DNA of 64,000 nt from Acidobacteriota bacterium (GTDB lineage: Bacteria; Acidobacteriota; Vicinamibacteria; Vicinamibacterales; UBA823): contig PCAK01000027.1 of assembly GCA_002730525.1 (NCBI GenBank), positions 1 through 64,000 on the forward strand. The letters run 5' to 3'. Below the pieces are notes generated by a model, which was not told where the DNA came from, did no database searches, and saw nothing but the letters and a program-made list of their open reading frames with translations. Numbering within the stretch: the stretch's first letter is position 1; each line of letters starts with the position of its first letter. Below, in pieces: positions 30,447 to 39,795 of the stretch. The position numbers and the translations under genes are program-made.

Positions 30447-31819
30447 TCCTCCGGCTTCGGCACGCGCCGTGCCTCGGCCAGGGCGATCGCCTCGTCGAGA
30501 TTGCCGGCCTGCCCGTCGAGCTGGAGTTCGTAGACCGCCTTGAGCGCCTCGCCGAGCATCGGTCCGGGCGTCCACCCGCGCGCGACCAGATGCCGGCCCT
30601 TCAGCAGCGCCTCGGGCGGCGCGTGTTCCACCCCCAGAGCCCGGGCCCGCTCGATGAACCAGTCCATTGCCGAGCAGTCGAACTCCCCGGTGCGCCCGCG
30701 ACAATCCGCTGCCGCCAGTCGCGCCAGCAGTTCGAGGTCGACCTTGCGGGCCAGCCGTCGAAACGCGCCGTCCCCGACGCCGTCGCGCGCACGCTGCCAC
30801 ATCCCCGGCTTCAGATGATGTGCGACGAGTCCGAGGACCTGCTGGCGTACGTCGAAGCCGTCCATCGTGTGAACGTTGAGCCGATCGAGGAGCGCCGTCG
30901 CCGGCGGCACACCGGCCGCCTCGTGGTCGAGCGACCGGATCCGGCCGTCGAGGAACTTCGTCGTGGCGGGTTTTCCGAGGTCGTGGCAGACGGCCCCGAG
31001 CATGATGGCCACCTGCGCCGGATGGGCCAGATCGTCGATGCGTTGGCGCGCCTCGTCGACGACCAGCAGCGTGTGCGTCCACACGTCGCCCTCCGGATGC
31101 CATTCGGGCTCCTGCGGGCAGTCGACGAGCGGGACCAGCTCCGGCAGCAGACGTGCGACGACGCCGAGCGAGTGCGCCAGCGCCAGCCCGAGTGCCGGCC
31201 GGGGCGCCAGCAGGAGGAGTTTCTCGAGTTCGCCCCAGATCCGCTCGGCGGGCAGGTCGTCGAGCGGCAGGTCGGCGCACAGACGAGCCGTCTGGGCCTC
31301 GAGTTCGAATTCGAAGCGCGCGGCGAACTGCACTGCCCGCAGGACGCGGAGGCTGTCGTCGCCGAAGGTCTCCGGGTCGACGGCGCGCAGGACACCGCGT
31401 TCGAGGTCGGCGCGGCCACCGTGCGGGTCGACGTACTCCTCGGTCAGTGGGTTCCAGCCGATGGCGTTGATCGTGAAGTCGCGTCGCCGGAACGCCTGGT
31501 CGTAGGGGAGGTCGGGATCGCCGCCGACGGTGAAGCCTCGATGCCCCCGACCGCTCTTCGACTCGAGGCGCGGGAGCGCGACATCGATCGCGCCGACCTT
31601 GTACACCGTGAAGCTCTCCCCGACCGCGTTGACCGAGCCAAACTGCTCAAGCTGTGCCCGGAGTGTTTCGGCCGGCACCCCGTAGACCTCGAGGTCGATA
31701 TCCTTCGAGGGATGCCCCCGCAGCCGGTCGCGCACCCAGCCGCCGACGATGAGCGCGTGGCCGCCTGCGGCCTCGATCGCGCGGGCGATCGGCAGGGCGA
31801 TGTCGGGATCTGACGTCAT
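30443..31819 (-). CDS. cca: CCA tRNA nucleotidyltransferase
   Basis: 458 residues. N-terminal nucleotidyltransferase (pol beta-like) domain: GGWVRDRLRG and DIDLEVYG (the metal-binding DxD), then RRDFTINAIGW. The central region and the HD domain (HDLGKPATTKF, residues about 295-305) follow, as in cca/HD fusion proteins. Since all three tRNA genes here encode CCA, the enzyme acts mainly in repair of tRNA ends. It could also be a poly(A) polymerase of the same family. ATG 31819 overlaps the stop of the upstream gene. Confidence 0.88.
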   Translation of the reverse strand: MTSDPDIALPIARAIEAAGGHALIVGGWVRDRLRGHPSKDIDLEVYGVPAETLRAQLEQFGSVNAVGESFTVYKVGAIDVALPRLESKSGRGHRGFTVGGDPDLPYDQAFRRRDFTINAIGWNPLTEEYVDPHGGRADLERGVLRAVDPETFGDDSLRVLRAVQFAARFEFELEAQTARLCADLPLDDLPAERIWGELEKLLLLAPRPALGLALAHSLGVVARLLPELVPLVDCPQEPEWHPEGDVWTHTLLVVDEARQRIDDLAHPAQVAIMLGAVCHDLGKPATTKFLDGRIRSLDHEAAGVPPATALLDRLNVHTMDGFDVRQQVLGLVAHHLKPGMWQRARDGVGDGAFRRLARKVDLELLARLAAADCRGRTGEFDCSAMDWFIERARALGVEHAPPEALLKGRHLVARGWTPGPMLGEALKAVYELQLDGQAGNLDEAIALAEARRVPKPED

Positions 31820-32583
31820 GGCGAGCAGGTGGCCGGCCGGGCCAGCCGAAAACCGTAGTCGGTGTAGCGGTAGGTCGGGTCGAGCCTGCTCCGGGCGGCG
31901 ACCCGGCTCACGGTCGTGGCGTGCCGCCACGCGCCGCCGCGGGACGCGCGCCGCACACCCGTCACCGGCCCGGTCGGGTTCAACGCGGGCGACCGCCCGT
32001 AGAAATCGGCGGCATGCCAGTCGGTGCACCACTCGTGGATGTTGGCGCCGATGCCGTACAGGCCGAAGTCGCTGGGCTCGCCCAGCGTGACGGGCCACGG
32101 TCCGTCGAGCGGACCCCGACCTTCGTTCGGTACCCAGCTGGGCACAGTGTCGCCGTCCGGATAGCGCGGCCGGTGCCGCGTCCCCGTGCCGCGCGCTCCC
32201 ACTGGGCTTCGCTCGGCAAGTGGACGGTCGATCCGGCGGCCGACCGCCAGGCGCAGTACGCCACGGCGTCGTCCCAGCTGACGCCCACCACCGGTTGGTC
32301 CGGTCGGGAGAGTTCGGGCGCCCCCCCACTCGCGGGGATGCGGATGTTCGGTGGCGCTGAGAAACTCGGCGTAGGCCTCGCGCGTGACCGGCGCGATCGC
32401 CATCTCGAAGGCGTCGACCCAGACGTGGTGCACTGGTCGCTCGTCGGCCTGGCCGTCAGCGCTGCCCATCGCGATCCAGCCAGCCGGGATGAGCGCGAAC
32501 CCGCGAGGGGCGGCTCCCACGTCGGCGCCCGACGCCGATCGGTCACCGCTCGGGCCGTCGAGCCGGGGAGGCGTCACGACCAT
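31816..32583 (-). pseudogene. Frameshifted formylglycine-generating enzyme (SUMF1)-like gene
   Basis: The two ends and the middle of a FGE-sulfatase domain lie in different frames. One frame carries MGSADGQADERPVHHVWVDA and AIAPVTREAYAEFL at the N-terminus, then YGIGANIHEWCTDWH and RYTDYGFRLARP at the C-terminus. The middle, VGVSWDDAVAYCAWRSA and LPSEAQWERAARG, is in another frame. The first shift lies at a C-run near 32320-32328 and the second near 32176-32190. Either sequencing errors in homopolymers or two real mutations explain this. The reading if corrected is a 255-residue soluble protein with no signal peptide. Confidence 0.8.
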
Positions 32584-32590
32584 GACGGGG

Positions 32591-33718
32591 TCAGTGCGTG
32601 GAGTGCTCGGTGCGCGGCGTCAGGAGGTGCTGGATCGAGCGAGCGTAGTAGCGGAGGACGAATCGATCGCGGACCCGGCAGCGCGTGCCGTCGACGACGA
32701 GGATGCCGCGCTCGACCATCGTCTCGAGCGCCTCGCTCAGAGCCTGCTCACCGCTGTCCACGGCGAGGTTGGCGTTGGCGCTACGCAGGATCTCGATGAA
32801 CCCGTCGATCCGGTCCGTCAATTCCTTCATCTCGATCGACGCGCGGATCGCCGCGGCCACGAGCGCGGTCGGCAAGACCTTGTGCAGCTTGCCGATGCGA
32901 TCTCCGATGTGCCGGGCCAGGGCCATCACCTCGCGGCGCGACTCGGGGTCGAAGTTCTGGAGTGCAACCGGGGTTCCGAACGTGACGAATGCCCGCGACT
33001 GGTAGCCGACGCCGTGGCGAACCATCTCGGCCAGTTCCCTCGCGAAGGGTCGCTGGCGGCGCTTCACGCCCTGATGCGCCAGCACCTGATCTTCGAGGAC
33101 CAGATCGTAGGCGACCGCTATCGGCAGGATCGTCAGGTCGTCTCGGCCCGCCTGGAGCGCGGCGTGCAGCAGCCCGGTCTTCGGCGGCTTCATCGCGCCG
33201 TTGTACGAGCGGCCCCCCTCGAGATACACCAGAAAATCATGGCGCTTCAGCAGTTCGGCGACGTAGGCCTTGAGCGTCACGAAATACGCCGGATCTTTCG
33301 TGTTCCGCCGGATCGGGATGGCGCCGGTCACATGCCGGTGCAGCAGGCCCAGCGCCCCACCGAACAGATTGATACCCGCGGCGATGATCGGCGGTCGGAT
33401 GCCGTTGTCGTCGAGGATGACCGGTTCGATTAGATAGTCGAGGTGGCTCTTATGATTCGACGCGTAGATGACCCGTCCCTTGGCTGTGGCGGCCTGAGCG
33501 TTGTCGACGCCCTCGGGGACGTTCGTGATCTTCCGCAGGATCGGGTAGAGCGGATGCTTCAGTGCGCGGTAGAACGGATAGCGCTGGGTGGTGCGGAGTT
33601 CTTCGATGTAGGCGTGAACCCGTTCGCGTGCTTCCAGGTCGTTCTCGCCGTCGCCGCCCCGCAGATATCGGGCGACTTCGTCATGCGCCAGAACGGCCTG
33701 GGTGATGTCATCGAGCAT
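32591..33718 (-). CDS. PlsB-like glycerol-phosphate acyltransferase
   Basis: 375 residues. The acyltransferase core has NHKSHLDYL (the HX4D catalytic motif, about 88-96) and EGGRSYNGAMKPPKTG (about 168-183), with GAIPIRRN between them. Length is well below that of E. coli PlsB (807), so it is a short relative. It probably acylates glycerol 3-phosphate or a similar lipid precursor at the membrane. Eight bases separate it from the frameshifted gene downstream. Confidence 0.8.
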   Translation of the reverse strand: MLDDITQAVLAHDEVARYLRGGDGENDLEARERVHAYIEELRTTQRYPFYRALKHPLYPILRKITNVPEGVDNAQAATAKGRVIYASNHKSHLDYLIEPVILDDNGIRPPIIAAGINLFGGALGLLHRHVTGAIPIRRNTKDPAYFVTLKAYVAELLKRHDFLVYLEGGRSYNGAMKPPKTGLLHAALQAGRDDLTILPIAVAYDLVLEDQVLAHQGVKRRQRPFARELAEMVRHGVGYQSRAFVTFGTPVALQNFDPESRREVMALARHIGDRIGKLHKVLPTALVAAAIRASIEMKELTDRIDGFIEILRSANANLAVDSGEQALSEALETMVERGILVVDGTRCRVRDRFVLRYYARSIQHLLTPRTEHSTH

Positions 33719-33781
33719 GACGTTGCGACTATACCATGTGTTTTCAAGCAGATGCCGTGATTCGGCGCGGAACCGGCGGCC
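33719..33781. other. Short gap 5' of the PlsB-like gene
   Basis: Nothing recognised. Together with the adjoining remnant and the tkt leader it makes about 350 bases without an intact gene. Confidence 0.3.
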
Positions 33782-33981
33782 TCACATTCCGCGGCGCGCT
33801 TCCCAGCACATCAGGACGAGTGCGCCCAGGACACTGGTGGCCAGCAGCGCACTCGACAATGCGTGCAGCCGTCCGAACTGGCCGCGCCGCCCACGGCCGC
33901 CATGCTGATGAGGCAGGCCAGCGGGAGACCGGCCACGACGTACGACGCGACGTGATAGCGCTTCAGCGTCTCCCCGAGGAC
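33782..33981 (-). pseudogene. Frameshifted two-helix membrane-protein remnant
   Basis: One frame reads YHVASYVVAGLPLACLISMA and a second, shifted by one base near GGCGGCGCGG, reads GQFGRLHALSSALLATSVLG and ALVLMCWEARRG before a stop. Together they would make a two-helix membrane segment. No start codon precedes the first helix. Family not recognised; the reading is tentative. Confidence 0.35.
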
Positions 33982-34039
33982 ACGGCCGGCGGGCCCCGTT
34001 CGGCGGGCGGCGGCGACCGATCCGCGCCGGACGCTATGG

Positions 34040-34045
34040 TAGACT
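34040..34045 (+). promoter_or_regulatory. -10 box of transketolase
   Basis: TAGACT 21 bases before the TTG start 34067; GGAGGTGAG stands between. No -35 seen. Confidence 0.35.
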
Positions 34046-34066
34046 CCTCGGGCTCGGAGGTGAGTA

Positions 34067-35938
34067 TTGGCGGCCGATAGATCGTCCCTCGTTCCCGCAC
34101 TTCGTAACATCGCCACCCGCCTTCGGATCGATTCGATTCGCGCGACGTCCGCCGCGGGCAGCGGCCATCCGACGAGTTGCTGCTCGGCCGCGGATGTTGT
34201 CGCGGCGCTCTTCTTCGCGGAGATGCGATTCGATCCGGCAAATCCGCAGTATCCGCACAACGATCGCTTCGTGCTGTCGAAGGGCCATGCGGCGCCGCTG
34301 CTCTATGCGGCCTGGGCGCAGGCCGGTACGGTGCCCGTCGATGATCTCGTCAAGCTGCGCCAGATCGGCTCGGATCTCGAGGGACATCCGACCCCGCGGC
34401 TGCCGTTCGTCGATGTGGCGACCGGTTCGCTGGGGCAAGGCATCTGCGCGGCCGTCGGAATCGCCTTGAACGCGCGCCGGCTGCAGTCGGCCTATCGCAC
34501 CTACGTGTTGCTCGGCGACGGCGAGTCGGCCGAAGGTTCAGTCTGGGAGGCGGCGCAGGTCGCCGAGCACTACGGGTTGGACAACCTCTGCGCCATCACC
34601 GACGTCAACGCGCTCGGTCAGAGCCGTGCGACGCAGTGGGGGCATGCGCTCGAGGAGTTCCAGCGCCGGTGGGAAGCGTTCGGCTGGCAGGCGCTCGTCG
34701 TGGACGGGCACGATCTCGAGGCTATCCTCTCGGCGCTCGATCAGGCCCGGGCCACGACCGGACGCCCGACGATGATCCTCGCCCGGACGCTCAAGGGCAA
34801 GGGCGTGTCGCTGTTCGAGGGCAAGGACGCGTGGCACGGCAAGGCGCTGAAATCGGGCGCGGAGATGGATGGGGCGATTGCGGAATTGAAAGGCCAGCTC
34901 GTCGCGGGCGCCGAGGCTCCGCCGATTCCGGCGCCCGGCGAAGGTCCGATCGAACCTTCGACCCCGCCCGATGTGAGCAAGATGCCAGAGCCCGGCTACG
35001 CCCTGGGCGACAAGGTCGCCACCCGCGCCGCTTACGGCACCGCGCTGGCGGCGCTTGGCGCGATCGACCAGCGGATCGTCGCGCTGGACGCCGACGTCGG
35101 TAACTCGACCTTCAGCCAGACGTTCGAACAGGCGCACGGCGACCGGTTCTATCAGACGTTCATCGCCGAGCAGGTCATGGTCGGCGCGGCCATGGGCCTG
35201 GCCGCTCGGGGCGCGGTGCCGTTTCCCTCGACGTTTGCCTGCTTCCTGTCGCGTGCGTACGACTTCATCCGGATGGCCGGCATCAGCAACCTCAACCTGA
35301 AGCTCGCCGGCTCGCACGCCGGGGTGTCGATCGGTGAGGACGGGCCGTCGCAGATGGCCCTCGAGGATCTGGCGATGATGCGCGCCGTGCCCAACTGCGC
35401 GGTGCTGTATCCGTGCGACGCGGTCAGTGCGGAACGCCTCGTCGCGGCCGCCGCGGCGCATCAAGGCATGGTCTACATCCGGACCTCGCGCCCGAAGACC
35501 GAGGTGGTGTACCAGCCGTCCGAGACGTTCGAGATCGGCGGGTCGAAGACCCTCCGGGAGAGCGCGAGCGACGCGGCGACCGTCGTCGCTGCCGGCGTGA
35601 CTGTCTACGAGGCGTTGAAGGCGGCCGACGTGCTGGCCAAGGACGGCATTGCGGTCGGCGTCATCGATGCGTACTCGCTCGCGCCGATCGATGCGGCGAC
35701 GCTCATTCAGGCTGGCAAGCGCTGCGGCAACGCGCTCATCACCGTCGAGGATCACTACATCAGCGGCGGGCTCGGTGACGCGGTGAGCGCGGCGGTCGGG
35801 ACGAGTGGCATCGACGTGCATCGACTGGCCGTGCCCGAGATCCCTCGGAGCGGCAAGCCTGACGAGTTGCTGGAGCGGTACGGCATTTCCGCGAACCGGA
35901 TCGTCGCGGCGGTGCAGCGGACCGTGGTGGTGGCCTGA
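34067..35938 (+). CDS. tkt: Transketolase
   Basis: 623 residues. TPP enzyme of the pentose-phosphate and Calvin-type pathways. Landmarks: SGHPTSCCSAADV, KGHAAPLLYAAW, GDGESAEGSVWEAA (TPP motif), TLKGKGVSLFEG, then DADVGNST and the C-terminal segment GGLGDAVSAAVG. Length and style (623 residues, GDGE with SAEGS) match the animal-type transketolases. The start is TTG 34067, judged from the excellent GGAGGTGAG upstream and the conserved protein start; no ATG or GTG is nearer. Convergent with the giant transporter gene. Confidence 0.95.
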   Translation: MAADRSSLVPALRNIATRLRIDSIRATSAAGSGHPTSCCSAADVVAALFFAEMRFDPANPQYPHNDRFVLSKGHAAPLLYAAWAQAGTVPVDDLVKLRQIGSDLEGHPTPRLPFVDVATGSLGQGICAAVGIALNARRLQSAYRTYVLLGDGESAEGSVWEAAQVAEHYGLDNLCAITDVNALGQSRATQWGHALEEFQRRWEAFGWQALVVDGHDLEAILSALDQARATTGRPTMILARTLKGKGVSLFEGKDAWHGKALKSGAEMDGAIAELKGQLVAGAEAPPIPAPGEGPIEPSTPPDVSKMPEPGYALGDKVATRAAYGTALAALGAIDQRIVALDADVGNSTFSQTFEQAHGDRFYQTFIAEQVMVGAAMGLAARGAVPFPSTFACFLSRAYDFIRMAGISNLNLKLAGSHAGVSIGEDGPSQMALEDLAMMRAVPNCAVLYPCDAVSAERLVAAAAAHQGMVYIRTSRPKTEVVYQPSETFEIGGSKTLRESASDAATVVAAGVTVYEALKAADVLAKDGIAVGVIDAYSLAPIDAATLIQAGKRCGNALITVEDHYISGGLGDAVSAAVGTSGIDVHRLAVPEIPRSGKPDELLERYGISANRIVAAVQRTVVVA

Positions 35939-35944
35939 CGGTGG

Positions 35945-35964
35945 CGCGGGACCCCAGTCCCGCG
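35945..35964. terminator. Hairpin between convergent tkt and transporter gene
   Basis: CGCGGGA and TCCCGCG (7-bp perfect stem) close a 6-base loop. No T-run. Confidence 0.4.
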
Positions 35965-35977
35965 ATGCTTCTTCCGG

Positions 35978-38900
35978 TCACGCGCCGAAGAGCGCCCCGA
36001 AGAACTGGCGGAGCAACGCCGGGCGGTGCGCCAGCAGGTCGAACAGGTCGTCATGGCCGATGTGCAGCGCCATGCCGTCGCTGAGCGCCACGGCGTGCCG
36101 GCCGATTGATACGCCGGCCAGTGTTTCGAACACCCCGATCGCGTCGCCCGGCTTGGCGACGACCGGCTCGCCCGACTTCGTGCCGCTCGGCGCGTCGAGT
36201 GACAGTTCCCCGGACAGCACGACGCAGAGCGCGGGAGGGTCGGCTTCTTCGGCCAGGGTCTGGCCCTTGGCCAGCGGCACCTCGTGCACGATCGACGCGA
36301 GGTAGAGCATCTCTTCCGCCGACACCCGAGCGAACATCGGAATCCGTCCCAGGACGAGGACGCGCTGCACCGGCGTGAGCCCGCCGGCCGCCAGGCGCGC
36401 GATTTCGTCGCCGTGCGCCCCCTTGGACATCAACCGCGCCCCGGCCGACGCCGACTCTTCGGTCATCAGCCGGGCCAGCAGCGACACCTCGTCACCGGCC
36501 GCGCCTGGCAGGACCAGCCGCTCCCCGTTGGCGCTGCGGCCGACGAGCACCTGGAACAGCCCCTCCACGAGGTGAATGTTGTCGGCCAGCAGCGAGCAGA
36601 GCTGGTCGCTATCGAGCGAGAGCGTGACCGCCGACCCCTCGGCCCGGTACGTCCGGTGCACCGGACGCCCTTGCAGCACCTCCTCGAGCGCCAGGGCTCT
36701 CGGCGCCGTCAGGAACGAAGGGGCTAACGGGTCGCCGTCGTCCGAGTCGGCCGCCGTGGCCACGCCGCCCGCCAAAACCGCCACGGTCCCGTCGAGCAGG
36801 ACCTGCAAGCTGTCTGGCACGACGCCGGCCTGGAAGATGACCTGGCCTGCGCCGTGCTTGACCTGCCGGCTCGCGGAAACGACGCCGAACAGTTCCTCGA
36901 CCGGCACGGCCGCCAGCACCGAGGTCTCGCGGAGGCGCGCCACGAGTTCGACCGCCGGCAGCGGTTTCTGCCAGAGCGACCGGCGGCGGTCACCGGGCAG
37001 GCTCTGCGCCGCCAGGGCCCACGAGGCGGCCTCGAAGACGAACCAGTCGTCCGGGCGCCGGTGGGCGAGCACGTGCTCGAGATCCGGCGCCAGGGACCAC
37101 TGCTTGCGCTTCTCCACGAGGCTGATGGCGCAGGCCGACACGATCTCGTCGTCGTGGTTGATCAGATGCAATAGCGTCTCTTCCTCGTCGCGCGGCCGTG
37201 TTTTCAGCAGCACGTTGCCCCGACGTACCTCCTCGTCGAGCGGCAGCTCGTCGAGGATCGGCATCAAGAACTTGCGCAAATTGGCCGAGAGCAGGTTCTC
37301 CAGGTACTCGAACGCCGACGCACGCGCGCGGGAGTGGCCATGTTCGATCGCCCAGCGCGCTGACGACACGTCTTTGCTGGGGTAGATGAGTCCCAGCATC
37401 CGGTAAATCCGGTCCACCGATCGACGCCGCTTGTCGGCGAGGGCGTGCGCGAGCAGCGTGGTGTTGTCGATCTGCGCTCGAACGAAGAGGTTGTGGTACA
37501 GCGTCAGGTTTTCGAAGTAGCCGCGGGCCTCATTGAGGAGCATCGCTTCGACCGGCTCGCGCCGGATGTCGTACTCCGGATGATCTCGCCGGAGCTTCCC
37601 CAGTGCAGCGGCAAGCTTGAACCGCAGCAGTCCATCGGGTTCGTGAGCCTCGAGGCGGTCCACCAGGATGTTCATGGCGGCCTGACCGGGAATTCGAGCG
37701 ATCGTGGCGGGAAGATGGCGGCGTACCCAGAGGTTCTCGTCGGGGTCGGCCAGGCAGGACGCGAGCGCGTCGAGGACGGCGTCGCCCTGCTCGACCAGTA
37801 CCGCACGCGCGTTGCTCTTGAGATCGCGGTGGCCCAGCAGCGAAATGAGCGTCGGGACGAACAGGACGTCGGAGGTGCCGAGGGCGCGGACACTGCGCAT
37901 CGCCTCTGCCGCGACACCCGGGTCCGGGTCGTACAGCAGCGGAATCAGCAACTGTTCACACCGCCGGTGGCCGACGTGGCGGATGGCGATGGCGACTTCC
38001 CGCCGGACGTCCGCTGACGTGGCGCGCGTATCGGCGGCCAGTCGTGACAGCGCGTCTTCACCGGCCTTGACATCGTCCGGCTCGTCGCCGGCGGCGAGCA
38101 CGATGCCCGCCGTCGCGACCATGCGCGGATCCGCGTCGTCGAGCAAGGGGCGGACCAGCGCGGCGCTGTCGGCGTTGCGGATCTTCGCGATGGCCCTGAC
38201 CGCCGCGACGCGCACCTCGGGGCTCGTGTCCGCGAGCAGCCGCTCGATGGACGGGACCCATTTCTGGGCGATGTCCGACCGGACGTCCCCCAGCGTCTTC
38301 AGCGCCCGAGCCCGCACCGCGGCCGAATCGTGGTGGAGGAGCAGCGGTGTCACGAGATTCCGCTTGTCGAGCGATTCGAGCACTTCGATCGCGTACAGCA
38401 CACGTTGCCCATCAGGGTGGGCGAGCTCCTCGACGAGCGTCTCCACCGTGGACAGATCGGCCACACCCAGTCGCAGCTGCGTCGGCTCCACCTCGCGTCG
38501 CTCGAGGCTTCTGCGGAAGGCGGCCAGGTAGCCCCGGCGCGCCCGTACCGACATGACCAACCAGACGACCATCATTCCCAGGCTGGCGTAGCTCAGTTGC
38601 TGCCAGTCGAGCGCGAGCCCCCAGGGCTGGACGAGGACCAGCAGCAGAAGCGCGGCGACGGCCTTCGCGCCGCGGTCGACCGTCACGTCCACGAAAGTCT
38701 TGGCGCGCAGCTTGACGTCGGCGGGCAACGGCAGAAAGAGAATCTCGCGCGTCGTCTTGTCGACCGTGTAGCGCAGCGACTGATCGAGGATTCGGGCCAT
38801 CGCCGGCGCCCACAGCGCCGCGTTGAACAGCATCACCATGGCGGTCGCTCCCAGCCCGGCTGGCAGGATCATCAAGGCGAAACCGATCCCCAGGAACCGA

Positions 38901-39784
38901 TGGATCCGGCTGGTCAGCCAGACCTGCACGAAGAGCCCGATGCCCGACATGTAGAGGCCGACGAGGCCCAGAAACGCCGTGATCGCGTCGACGTCGTCAC
39001 GGCCGCTCGTGGCTTCGGCCGCCATGTTGAGCTGCTGGTCGACGATGGCCGCGCCGACCGCCGCGAGACTGATGATGATGGCGATGATTTGCAGATGGCT
39101 GGAGCGCCGCAGGAGCGCGACGGACTCCTGGGTGCCGATCGCCTCCTTGGGCTTCTCCGGGCCCGTGTCCGCAGGCACCTCCAGCTGTTCGCGGGTCACG
39201 ATCAGCACGACGACGCCCGCGGCGAGCGCCAGCACGACTGCGCTCAGCAACAGCAGGTTCGTGGTGCCGATCGTGGCCGCCTGCACGGCCACGGCGCTCC
39301 CGGCCATGCCGCCGAGCGGCGCGCCGCCCCCGATGAAGCCGAAGAGCCGCTTCGCCTGGCGTGCGTCGTAGAGCACGTTGGCCATCGTCCAGAACTGGCT
39401 AATGAGCAGGACGCCGAGAATCTGGCCCCAGACGTAGAACGCAATGGACACCCACGCCTGCTCGGTCTGGAACCCCACCCAGAACAGTGCGAGCACCACG
39501 ATCATGATCAGCTGAATGATCGGCAGCCCCCAACGCCGCGGCAGCCGCTTCATGAGCCAGGCGTAGCCGGTCATGATGATGCCGATGATCAGCCCCGACG
39601 CCAGCAGCACGTAGGGGAGGTTGTCGGCACCGAGGTCGCGGATGAAGGCGGACCGCGTGATCGGCTTGACCGCGTTGTAGGCGGTCATCACCAGGAAGGA
39701 GTAGGCGAACATCAGCAGCGCGGTCGAGGCTTCGCCGTCGCGGAGCTGGGCGATCGGCGAGAGCAGGCGTCGGAGGATGGCCAT
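35978..39784 (-). CDS. Nucleotide-transporter-like membrane domain fused to HEAT repeats and cNMP-binding domains
   Basis: 1268 residues. Residues about 1-430 hold ten to twelve membrane helices of the ATP/ADP-translocase (NTT, Tlc) superfamily type: ITRSAFIRDLG, NVLYDARQAKRLFGFIGGGA and SLRYTVDKTTREILFLP near residue 330, the last a typical NTT-like motif. Residues about 450-900 are HEAT repeats, for example RVAAVRAIAKIRNADSAALV. Two cyclic-nucleotide-binding-type beta domains follow (about 930-1060 and 1130-1260), for example LAGQTL-like LAKGQTLAEEADPPALCVV. The PEL-like Arg of the cAMP site is not clear in either. Energy-coupling and ligand are unknown. ATG 39784 follows the last upstream stop; nadE is 11 bases upstream on the same strand. 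Confidence 0.82.
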   Translation of the reverse strand: MAILRRLLSPIAQLRDGEASTALLMFAYSFLVMTAYNAVKPITRSAFIRDLGADNLPYVLLASGLIIGIIMTGYAWLMKRLPRRWGLPIIQLIMIVVLALFWVGFQTEQAWVSIAFYVWGQILGVLLISQFWTMANVLYDARQAKRLFGFIGGGAPLGGMAGSAVAVQAATIGTTNLLLLSAVVLALAAGVVVLIVTREQLEVPADTGPEKPKEAIGTQESVALLRRSSHLQIIAIIISLAAVGAAIVDQQLNMAAEATSGRDDVDAITAFLGLVGLYMSGIGLFVQVWLTSRIHRFLGIGFALMILPAGLGATAMVMLFNAALWAPAMARILDQSLRYTVDKTTREILFLPLPADVKLRAKTFVDVTVDRGAKAVAALLLLVLVQPWGLALDWQQLSYASLGMMVVWLVMSVRARRGYLAAFRRSLERREVEPTQLRLGVADLSTVETLVEELAHPDGQRVLYAIEVLESLDKRNLVTPLLLHHDSAAVRARALKTLGDVRSDIAQKWVPSIERLLADTSPEVRVAAVRAIAKIRNADSAALVRPLLDDADPRMVATAGIVLAAGDEPDDVKAGEDALSRLAADTRATSADVRREVAIAIRHVGHRRCEQLLIPLLYDPDPGVAAEAMRSVRALGTSDVLFVPTLISLLGHRDLKSNARAVLVEQGDAVLDALASCLADPDENLWVRRHLPATIARIPGQAAMNILVDRLEAHEPDGLLRFKLAAALGKLRRDHPEYDIRREPVEAMLLNEARGYFENLTLYHNLFVRAQIDNTTLLAHALADKRRRSVDRIYRMLGLIYPSKDVSSARWAIEHGHSRARASAFEYLENLLSANLRKFLMPILDELPLDEEVRRGNVLLKTRPRDEEETLLHLINHDDEIVSACAISLVEKRKQWSLAPDLEHVLAHRRPDDWFVFEAASWALAAQSLPGDRRRSLWQKPLPAVELVARLRETSVLAAVPVEELFGVVSASRQVKHGAGQVIFQAGVVPDSLQVLLDGTVAVLAGGVATAADSDDGDPLAPSFLTAPRALALEEVLQGRPVHRTYRAEGSAVTLSLDSDQLCSLLADNIHLVEGLFQVLVGRSANGERLVLPGAAGDEVSLLARLMTEESASAGARLMSKGAHGDEIARLAAGGLTPVQRVLVLGRIPMFARVSAEEMLYLASIVHEVPLAKGQTLAEEADPPALCVVLSGELSLDAPSGTKSGEPVVAKPGDAIGVFETLAGVSIGRHAVALSDGMALHIGHDDLFDLLAHRPALLRQFFGALFGA

Positions 39785-39795
39785 CGGGTGGATGC

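Noticed and set aside
30443-30450. Overlap of the dehydratase and CCA-enzyme stops as a sign of fusion
   Set aside because: It is a tail-to-tail overlap of four bases only; both genes are complete.
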